A stretch of DNA of 64,000 nt. Source: Dactylosporangium vinaceum (GTDB lineage: Bacteria > Actinomycetota > Actinomycetes > Mycobacteriales > Micromonosporaceae). Of this stretch, positions 17,716 to 25,200 are shown piece by piece; the first letter of the stretch is position 1, and each line of letters starts with the position of its first letter. The notes under the pieces are model-generated. The model searched no databases, was not told the origin of the DNA, and saw only the letters and a program-made list of their open reading frames with translations. Position numbers and translations under genes: made by a program. The DNA lies in assembly GCF_019904175.1 (NCBI RefSeq), contig NZ_CP061913.1:10850001-10914000 (forward strand), given 5' to 3'.

Positions 17716-18849
17716 TCAGGCCAGCGCCAGGGCGACCAGGGTGAGCTGGTGCAGGCCGGCCGCGCCGCGGATGCGGGCGATCTCGCCGAGCGTGTAGAAA
17801 CCGGCGAACGGCCGGCCGAGCGCGGCGCGCATGGCCGCTACCTCCGCGGCGGTGCCGCCCTCGCCGAGGGTCAGCTTGCGCCCGCCGCAGTCGAAGGCGA
17901 GGGCGCCGAGCGGTTCGGCTCCCTGGAGACCGTCGACAGCGGCGCGCAGTGCGGCCGGCCCACCGGCCACGAGCTCGTCGCGCTCGGCCTCCATCAGCCA
18001 GACGAGGGCGCCCTGCTGGATTTCCGCGGTACCGAAGACCGATCGCTCTTCGTCGTCGCCCCCGTGCAGCGACCGGATGTCGAGCCCCGTGCGGCGGGCC
18101 AGCCCGACCGGGCACAGCTCGATCCCGCCCTGGAAGAGGTCGGCGGCGGTGCCGGTGACGCCACGGCGGCGCAGGAGGACGTCGAGGGCCGGCTCCCCGT
18201 CGAACTCGTAGATGCGGCCGCCGGTGGCGCGGGTCACCACGAGTGGCGGCTCGGCCGGCCGCCAGCCGTGGGCGACGCCGATGCCGATGGGCCGGTCCGA
18301 GCCGATGGCGACACCGACGACCCGGCCGGAGCCGCCGGTGGTGAGGCCGCCGACCAGTGGTACGGCCGCGCCGACGACCGAGTACGCGCCGCGGACGATC
18401 TCGTGCGGTCCGAGCGCCTCGCCGTCGGCGAGCAGCAGCAGGACCGAGTGGTGCGCGTCGACCTCGGCCATCATCTCGGTCATCGCCGTGGCCGCCTCCG
18501 CACCGGCGGCGCGGGCGCCGAGCGCACCGACGTCGGCCGTGTGGGCGCGCACGGTGAAGCCGGGGCCGCCGAAGGCCGCGACGGCCACGCCGTGCTCGGT
18601 CGCGCCGGCCGGGCTCAGCTCGCCGAACCCGGTGCCGGTGACGACCACCGCACCGCTCGCCTCGGCCCGCACGAGCTCACGGACGGCGGCCTCCATCGCG
18701 GCGGGGTCGTGCCCGCCGGATGTGAAGACGAACACCGCGGCGGGGGTACGCCCGGCGATCGCGGCGGCCGCGGCTTCCGCACCGGCCTTCGCGGAGTCGG
18801 CGGCCGTGCTGTGGCCGGCGCCGAACCAGCGCTCACTCGTGCTCGACAT
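17716..18849 (-). CDS. FIST-domain sensory protein
   Basis: This 377-residue protein has FIST_N (about 1-200: FVFTSGGHDPAAMEAAV, GTGFGELSPAGATEHGVAVAAFGG, VPLVGGLTTGG) and FIST_C (about 215-370, ending in RPFAGFYTLGEIARIRG). FIST domains are predicted to bind small ligands, probably amino acids, and typically occur with signalling outputs. The next gene, 10 bases downstream, encodes a GAF-GGDEF-EAL protein. No transmembrane segment is visible, so sensing is intracellular. Confidence 0.88.
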   Translation of the reverse strand: MSSTSERWFGAGHSTAADSAKAGAEAAAAAIAGRTPAAVFVFTSGGHDPAAMEAAVRELVRAEASGAVVVTGTGFGELSPAGATEHGVAVAAFGGPGFTVRAHTADVGALGARAAGAEAATAMTEMMAEVDAHHSVLLLLADGEALGPHEIVRGAYSVVGAAVPLVGGLTTGGSGRVVGVAIGSDRPIGIGVAHGWRPAEPPLVVTRATGGRIYEFDGEPALDVLLRRRGVTGTAADLFQGGIELCPVGLARRTGLDIRSLHGGDDEERSVFGTAEIQQGALVWLMEAERDELVAGGPAALRAAVDGLQGAEPLGALAFDCGGRKLTLGEGGTAAEVAAMRAALGRPFAGFYTLGEIARIRGAAGLHQLTLVALALA

Positions 18850-18883
18850 GGCACTGCTATCGGCCCGCGGCGGCCGAAGATGA

Positions 18884-19576
18884 CTAGAGGCTCGCCGCGA
18901 ATCCGTCGAGCAACCAGTCGAGACCCTCGTCGAAGTTGGCGATCCACTCCTCGATGCCCCCGCGCAGCAGTCCCGGCCGCCCGGCCTCGGCCAGCCGGGG
19001 CAGGTCTCCGGTCGCGACGAGGTCGGCGAAGTACGCGTCGGTCGTGGCCTTCCACTCCTCCTCGGTGAGGGAGTCGCGCTGCCGCGTCGCGAACTCCTGC
19101 GCGCCGAGCGTCACGAACCCCCAGAGGTAGGTGTCGACCGCCCGCAGCAGCCGCAGGGTCCGCTGCGGCGGCAGTCCGAGGCCGGCGACCGCCTGCAGGG
19201 ACTGGTCGGCGTGCCGGGCCGCGTTGGGCCCGATCGGGGCCCGGGCCCCGAACACGCCCATCACCCACATGTGCCGGCGGCCGACCTCGATCTGGCGGTG
19301 CAGGACGGCCTTCAGCGCGGCCCGCCAGTCCTCCGGCAGTGCCCCGGGCACCAGCATCTCCCCCAGCACCCGGTCGACCATCAGGTCCACCAGGTCGTCC
19401 TTGCGCTTGAAGAACGAGTAGAGGCTCATCGGCCGGGCCGCGAGCTCGGCCGCCACCCGCCGCACCGATACCGCGTCGAGCCCCTCGCGGTCGGCCAGGT
19501 CCACCGCGCAGGCGACCACCGCGTCCCGGGTCAGCTTGGCCGGCCGGCCGGGGTCCGATTGCGTCCACACCGTCAC
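18884..19576 (-). CDS. TetR-family transcriptional regulator
   Basis: This 230-residue repressor-type protein has an N-terminal helix-turn-helix (RDAVVACAVDLADREGLDAVSVRRVAAELAARPMSLYSFFKRKDDLVDLM), followed by a ligand-binding C-domain of the TetR_C type. GTG 19576 is the start. It is divergent from an MFS exporter gene, and three palindromes with 20-bp centre spacing fill the space between the two starts and run into the exporter gene. The arrangement predicts autoregulation and drug-inducible derepression of the exporter. The ligand is unknown. Confidence 0.92.
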   Translation of the reverse strand: MTVWTQSDPGRPAKLTRDAVVACAVDLADREGLDAVSVRRVAAELAARPMSLYSFFKRKDDLVDLMVDRVLGEMLVPGALPEDWRAALKAVLHRQIEVGRRHMWVMGVFGARAPIGPNAARHADQSLQAVAGLGLPPQRTLRLLRAVDTYLWGFVTLGAQEFATRQRDSLTEEEWKATTDAYFADLVATGDLPRLAEAGRPGLLRGGIEEWIANFDEGLDWLLDGFAASL

Positions 19577-19585
19577 TCCGGCATT

Positions 19586-19637
19586 GTACGGCGTACGACT
19601 TAGCGATACGGTGTATCAATGACCGATACGGCGTATC
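19586..19637. promoter_or_regulatory. Three phased TetR operator palindromes
   Basis: GTACGGCGTAC (19586-19596), GATACGGTGTATC (19605-19617) and GATACGGCGTATC (19625-19637) share the core TACGGYGTA. Their centres are at 19591, 19611 and 19631, exactly 20 bp apart, on one face of the helix. The third lies inside codons 3-7 of the exporter gene. They are predicted to be bound by the adjacent TetR protein. Confidence 0.8.
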
Positions 19638-21091
19638 AACCGAGTGGGCGGCTGCCCCGGGATCTGCTCGCGCTCGTGGGGGCGATCCTGCTCGGCGTGT
19701 TCCTGGTCCAGATGGACTCGACGATGGTGAACATCGCGCTGGAGAGCTTCCGGCGGGACTTCGGGGCCGATCTCGGCACCGTGCAGTGGGTGAGTGCCGC
19801 GTACCTCCTGGCGATGGCCGCGGTGATCCCGGTGGCCGGCTGGGCGATCGACCGGTTCGGGGCCCGCTCCGCCTGGCTGGTGTCGCTCGGCCTGTTCACC
19901 CTCGGCTCGCTGCTGTGCGGGGTGGCCTGGTCGGCCGGCAGCCTCATCGCGATGCGGGTCGTGCAGGGCATCGGCGGGGGGATGCTCATGCCGCTCTTCC
20001 AGACGATCCTGGCCCGCCGGGCCGCCGGTCAGCAGTTCGGCAAGGTGATGGCGCTCGTCGGGCTGCCGATGCTGCTCGGGCCGGTGCTCGGCCCGGTGCT
20101 CGGCGGCGTCCTGGTCGACGGGGCCGGCTGGCGCTGGATCTTCCTGGTCAACCTGCCGTTCTGCGCGATCGCCGCCTGGGCCGCGCTCCGGGTGATGCCT
20201 GTCGAGCGGGTCGAGCGCCCGGCCCGCCTGGACGTGCTCGGCCTGACCCTGCTGTCGCCGGCCCTTGTCGGGATCGTGTGGAGCCTGTCCCGGGCCGGCA
20301 CCGAGGGCGGCCTGCGCCCGCTGACCCTGCTCCTGCTGGCCGCGGGCTCGGCCTTGATGATCGCGTTCGTCGTGCACGCGCTGCGCAGCGCGGAGCCGGT
20401 CATCGACCTGCGCCTGTTCCGGAGCCGCAACTTCACGGCGGCGTCGGCCGTGATGTTCCTCGGCATGGTCGCGCTGATCGGGACCATGCTGCTGATTCCG
20501 CTGTACTACCAGCAGGTCCACGGCTACACCCCGCTGCACGCCGGTCTGCTCATGGCCCCCAACGGGGTGGGCTCGGCGCTCTCGCTGGCCCTGGCCGGGC
20601 GCCTCACCGAGCGCTTCGGCCTGCGCCCGGTCGCGCTCGCCGGAGCCACGCTGCTGATCGGCTCGACCCTGGCGCTCACGCAGCTCGACGGCGGCACCGA
20701 TCAGTGGCTGCTGGCCGGCCTGATCGCGCTGACCGGGGCCGGCTTCGGGGCGGTCATGGTGCCAGCGCAGGGCGGCATCTACGCCGGGCTGACCCGGGCG
20801 CAGGTCTCGCACGCGACAGGCGCGGTGCGGGTCTTCCAGCAGGTCGGCGGCTCGTTCGGGGTGGCCCTGCTGGCGGTGTCGCTGCAGCGCAACGCGGCCG
20901 GGGCCCGCTCCGTGGACGCGCTCGGCGGCGCCTTCGGCACCACCTTCTGGTGGGCCGCCGGCGCCGCCGCGCTGACGCTCATCCCGATCCTGCTGTTCAG
21001 GCCGGCTGCTGCTGCTCCATCCGGGCCGCCCACGCCTGCCGGTGCCGCACGTAGCGGACGCTCCACAGCGCCAGCAGCACCATCGTCGTGA
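19619..21091 (+). CDS. MFS drug exporter, DHA2 (EmrB/QacA) type
   Basis: This 490-residue protein has about 14 hydrophobic helices. The N-terminal motif LVQMDSTMVNIALESFRRDFG, then WVSAAYLLAMAAVIPVAGW, the loop GWAIDRFGARSAW and the antiporter motif C-like GLPMLLGPVLGPVLGGVLVDGAGWRWIF mark the proton-driven DHA2 exporters. ATG 19619 has no Shine-Dalgarno and sits between operator boxes 2 and 3, so the mRNA may be leaderless. The C-terminus overlaps the convergent membrane-protein gene by 95 bases, and the last 30 residues or so are Pro/Ala/Ser-rich. Regulation by the divergent TetR is expected. Confidence 0.9.
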   Translation: MTDTAYQPSGRLPRDLLALVGAILLGVFLVQMDSTMVNIALESFRRDFGADLGTVQWVSAAYLLAMAAVIPVAGWAIDRFGARSAWLVSLGLFTLGSLLCGVAWSAGSLIAMRVVQGIGGGMLMPLFQTILARRAAGQQFGKVMALVGLPMLLGPVLGPVLGGVLVDGAGWRWIFLVNLPFCAIAAWAALRVMPVERVERPARLDVLGLTLLSPALVGIVWSLSRAGTEGGLRPLTLLLLAAGSALMIAFVVHALRSAEPVIDLRLFRSRNFTAASAVMFLGMVALIGTMLLIPLYYQQVHGYTPLHAGLLMAPNGVGSALSLALAGRLTERFGLRPVALAGATLLIGSTLALTQLDGGTDQWLLAGLIALTGAGFGAVMVPAQGGIYAGLTRAQVSHATGAVRVFQQVGGSFGVALLAVSLQRNAAGARSVDALGGAFGTTFWWAAGAAALTLIPILLFRPAAAAPSGPPTPAGAARSGRSTAPAAPSS

Positions 21092-21638
21092 CGAACAGGG
21101 CGGTCGAGGCGGTGACGGCGGCCGAGGTCGACAGGGCCAGCACCAGCGGGATGCGGACGACCGCGTCGAAGAGCAGGCCGCCGCCCCAGGCCGCGGACAT
21201 CACCCGGAAGGTGTGCCGGAAGCCGGGCTGGTCGCGCCACTTTTGGTCAAACTCCGCGGCCCGGGCCGGGTCGCCCTCCTGCATCCGCAGGGCGGCGTGG
21301 TAGATCAGCGGGCGGCCGACGAAGCAGGACACGACGAAGGCCAGGCCGGCGATGCCGGTGCCGAAGGACTCCTTGACGAGGAGGAACTTCGGCGAGCCGG
21401 TCACGAACGAGAGGCCCAGGCCGGCCAGGAACACGCCGAGCATCACGGCGGCGAACATGTCGAACTTGCGGGCCCGGACCGCGACCCAGAGCATCCGGGC
21501 CAGGGCCGCAACCGACCCGCACAGGAGTGCGACGTAGTCGCTCGCACCGAGCCAGTGCGCCACGAAGTAGGCGCCGAGGGAAAGACCGACGTCCCACAGC
21601 AGGGACTTGAGGATGGCCAGGGCTCCGGGGGTTTTCAT
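20997..21638 (-). CDS. VC0807-like polytopic membrane protein
   Basis: This 213-residue protein has about six hydrophobic segments (LLWDVGLSLGAYFVAHWL, YVALLCGSVAALARML, AAVMLGVFLAGLGLSFVTG, AGLAFVVSCFVGRPLIYH, LFDAVVRIPLVLALST, TALFVTTMVLLALWSV), resembling proteins annotated as VC0807 family, function unknown. ATG 21638 fits the first helix; the frame is open to 21839 but that part crosses the operator array. It is divergent from a PadR regulator with a four-box operator array between them, so it is probably the PadR target. It overlaps the 3' end of the MFS gene by 95 bases. Confidence 0.8.
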   Translation of the reverse strand: MKTPGALAILKSLLWDVGLSLGAYFVAHWLGASDYVALLCGSVAALARMLWVAVRARKFDMFAAVMLGVFLAGLGLSFVTGSPKFLLVKESFGTGIAGLAFVVSCFVGRPLIYHAALRMQEGDPARAAEFDQKWRDQPGFRHTFRVMSAAWGGGLLFDAVVRIPLVLALSTSAAVTASTALFVTTMVLLALWSVRYVRHRQAWAARMEQQQPA

Positions 21639-21649
21639 AATGCAACCGT

Positions 21650-21699
21650 GACATGTCACTTTCGACATGTCAAGCACGTCATGTCTTTCTCGACATGTC
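21650..21699. promoter_or_regulatory. Four GACATGTC operator boxes at exact 14-bp period
   Basis: GACATGTC occurs at 21650, 21664 and 21692, with a one-mismatch version GTCATGTC at 21678; the starts are exactly 14 bp apart. The last box extends to the 12-bp palindrome TCGACATGTCGA. The array fills the spacer between the divergent PadR and membrane-protein genes, so PadR is the predicted ligand. Confidence 0.8.
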
Positions 21700-21725
21700 G
21701 AAGTCGAGAGGTTAGGCTTTGTCGC

Positions 21726-22247
21726 ATGTCCCTCCGCCACGCCCTGCTGGGGCTGCTCGCCGACACCCCGCAGAACGGCTACGACCTGACCAAGCGCTTC
21801 GAGCGCACGCTGTCGGGCCACGCCTGGAGCGCGGGCCACAGCCAGATCTACCCCGAGCTCAAGCGGATGCTCGGCGATGGGCTGATCGAGGTCGTCGACG
21901 AGGGGTCCCGCGGCAGCAAGGTGTATGGCGTGACCGACCCCGGCCGCACGGAGCTGCGCCGCTGGATGTTCAGCCCGCTCGGCGACACGCCGCCGCGCAA
22001 CGAGTTCGTGCTGCGCCTGTTCCTGATCTCCTCGCTCGACCTGCCCGACGTGCGCACGCTCGTCGACCAGATGGCGGCCGAGAGCGACAAGGAGGTCACC
22101 CAGATCGACGGCGCCATCAAGGAGATGGACGACGCCGGACTCCGCCGCGGTTATGCGCGCTTCGCGGCGGAGTTCGGGCGGCGGTACTTCGCCCTCCAGC
22201 GCGACTGGTCCCGCTGGGTGCTCGAGGAGCTGGAGAAGGACGACTAG
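21726..22247 (+). CDS. PadR-family transcriptional regulator
   Basis: This 173-residue winged-helix protein reads MSLRHALLGLLADTPQNGYDLTKRFERTL at its N-terminus, then HSQIYPELKRMLGDGLIE, the wing region SKVYGVTDPGRTELRRW, and a C-terminal helical dimerisation part (about 95-173), the layout of the PadR-s2/Vir family. ATG 21726 starts the conserved fold. It probably represses itself and the divergent membrane-protein gene through the adjacent GACATGTC array. The stop overlaps the convergent large membrane-protein gene by 4 bases. Confidence 0.92.
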   Translation: MSLRHALLGLLADTPQNGYDLTKRFERTLSGHAWSAGHSQIYPELKRMLGDGLIEVVDEGSRGSKVYGVTDPGRTELRRWMFSPLGDTPPRNEFVLRLFLISSLDLPDVRTLVDQMAAESDKEVTQIDGAIKEMDDAGLRRGYARFAAEFGRRYFALQRDWSRWVLEELEKDD

Positions 22248-25200
22248 CGCATCCCTCGGTACGCCCCGCGCAGCCGGTCGAGGCGCTGACGCTGCTCATA
22301 GGTCGCCCCGAGGCTGATGAGCAGCACGCCGGTGCCGGTGAAGAGCAGGAGCATCATCCAGAACGGCAGGCCGATCCGGAACAGCTCGTTCACGGTCGCG
22401 ATCACCGTGACCGTGGCGCCCACCGCCACCGGGGCCTTCTGCTGCCGGGCCGCGCCGATGGCCACGCAGATGACCCCGGCCAGAATCAGCAGCACCCGGC
22501 GCAGCTCCGGCGAGTCGGGCTGCGCGACGGCGATCGCCAGGCTCGGGCCGAAGCCGGCCACCAGCGCCGGGCCGTAGGCCAGCCAGCTGCCCAGCTCGGG
22601 CCGGTTGCGGATCTCGATGAGCCCGGTGATCAGGGCGAGGGCGGCGAACGGGAGCGTGTACGCCTCCACCACCGCGACCCGCACCGTGATCAGCAGCAGC
22701 CAGATGGCGACCAGCTCGGCGATCGACGCGGCGACGATGAGCACCGTGCGCTGGCGCGCGCTGCGGCCCTTGCGCGCCGCCGACAGGCCGAGGATCGCCC
22801 CGACCGCGGTCAGCGCGGCCGCGGTGTGCGCCCACGAGCCGAGGGTGAGCAGCACCGCGATCCCGGCCCCGGCGTACCCGGCGGTCTCGACGGTCAGCGC
22901 CTCCCGGTTGATGCTGCGGGTGGGGCGCAGCCGCGGCAGCGCGGCCCCGAGCACCAGCAGCGCGGCGGCCACGATGAGCAGCGGGAACGCGCACTGCTTC
23001 AGGCCCAGGCCGGCGGCGAGCCCGGCGGCCACCGCGAAGCCCTGCGCGGTCGAGGCGGTCACGTGCCAGCCGAGCATCCGGCCGTTCGGGGTCCGGCCCC
23101 AGATGCCGGCGACCGCCCCGACCAGCACCGAGCCGGCCAGCCAGGTCAGGGTCTGGCTGCGGGTGGCCAGGCTGCCGGCGCCGCCCGCGCCCGCGGCCAG
23201 GACCGCGATCACGAACACCAGCCGGCGGGCACCGATCATGAGCCGGCCGTCGGGGCCGTCGGCCGCGGGCGGCACGGTGAGAGCCAGGCCGAGCCCGGCG
23301 ATGGTGGCCACCAGCAGGGCCAGGGTCGGCTGCATCGGCCACGGCGCGTCGAGCGCGGCCGGGGCGATGAGCATCGTCAGGGCGGCGCCGGGCACCACGA
23401 TCGCGACGGCCCGGTTGGCCATCGCCTGCCCGCTGCCGCCCAGGCCCACGGCCATCAGGGCCGCGGCCACGGTGAGCAGGAACGCGCCGAGCACGTGGGT
23501 GCCGTTGCCGGCGTACTGCGCGAACGACCCGAGGTCGGCGGCGTCGGCCGGGGTGCCGGTCCACGGGTGCTCGATCCACCGGTACGGCCCGATGAGCGCC
23601 GCGAACAGCGCGGGCGCGAGGAACACCACGACGATCGCCGCGGGGACCCCGGCCGCGGTGGCGACCCCGAAGGCGAAGTTGCGCGGGATGCGGACCTGGT
23701 CGCCGGCGGTGTCGACGGCGCGCGGCACACGCCCGGCCCGGTCCGGCCGGAAGCGCCCTTCGAGGTCGGGCTCTCGGGGGTTGTACCAGTTCGCCCGCAG
23801 CAGTTCGGCGAGCACGCCGAGCAGGGCGGCGGCCGCGGCGTAGACGACCGCGCCGTCGCGCTGGAAGAACAGGGCGGCGAGGGCGGTCGTGGTCGCGGAG
23901 ACGGCGACCCCGGTGCTCACGTACGGCATGTAGCCGGGCGCCTGGTGCGCGCCGGCGGCCGCGGCGGCGAGGCCGAGGGCGGCGGTCGCGAGGGCGGCGA
24001 CGAGGACGGTGCTGGGCCGCTCCGGGTAGAGGCTGCCGACCATCGCGGCGGCCGCGCCGGTGAAGGCGAAGAGCGCGCCCGCGACGCCGGCCCCGCCGAC
24101 GACCGTCGACGGGCCCTCGTCCGGGTCATCGTCCTCGAACCGGGCGTCGGGAGTACCGATCCGGCGCACCGCCACCGCCCGGGCCAGCGCGGCGACGATG
24201 GCCGCGCTCACGCCGAGTGCGGCGAGCGTGCCGGCGGTCGCCCCGGGGCGCACGAGCGCCGCCCCGGCCGCGTAGAGCCCGGCGACCAGGGCCGCGCCGA
24301 GCCGGGTGTAGACGCCGCGCCAGCTGCGGGCGAAGCAGGCCCAGACGGCGACGCCGGTGGCCGCGGCCCAGCCGATGACCATCGGGGCCTGCCAGCCCAG
24401 GCCGAGTCCGATCGGAGCGCCGAGCGTGGCCAGGACGAGGGCGGCCGAGGCGATGTCGTCGCCGTAGGGCTGGGGCAGTGCGATCGCGGCCGCCCCGGCC
24501 AGCAGGAGCAGCGCGATCGGGATCTGCCAGCCGAACTGGGCCAGGCTGTGCGCGGACTCGGCCCAGCGCTCGTCGAGCGGGGCCGTCCACGGTGGGCTCG
24601 CGGCCCGGATCACCCCGATCGCGGCGACCACCGAGAGGGCGCCCGCATACAGTCCGGTGCCGAAGCCGACAACCGCGGCGCCCACGACCGGGCCGCGCCG
24701 CCACTCCTCCGGCAGCGACGAGCGGGCGGCGACGGCGACCAGGAACACCAGGAAGGCGAGGGTGACGACCTCGATGCCGGAGGCGGCCAGCGACACGGCC
24801 CGGGCGACCGCGCCGATCGCGGCGATCGTGACGGCCGCCGCGGCCGCGTCGGAGCCGGTGAAGGAGACGCCGAAGGTCTGCCGGTCGTCCATCCGCGGCG
24901 CCAGCCACAGCGTCACCGCGGCGACGACCATGAGCAGGCCGATGACGAAGTCGATGGTCGCGGCGCCGTCGGCCAGGACGGTGGCCAGGCCGACCGCGAC
25001 CGCGCCGGCGGTGGCCCCGACCAGCAGCGGCACGCTCGGCTCACCGCCCCGGCGGTCGCGGGCCACCTGGGTCAGCGCGGCCACGCCGAGGCTTATCGCG
25101 AGAGCCAGGAAGCTGAGCACCAGCACGACCGTCGCGCCGCCGGGCAGGTCGCCGAAGACGATCGCGGCGGCCGCCGCGGCCGCGCCGGGCAGGGCGAACA

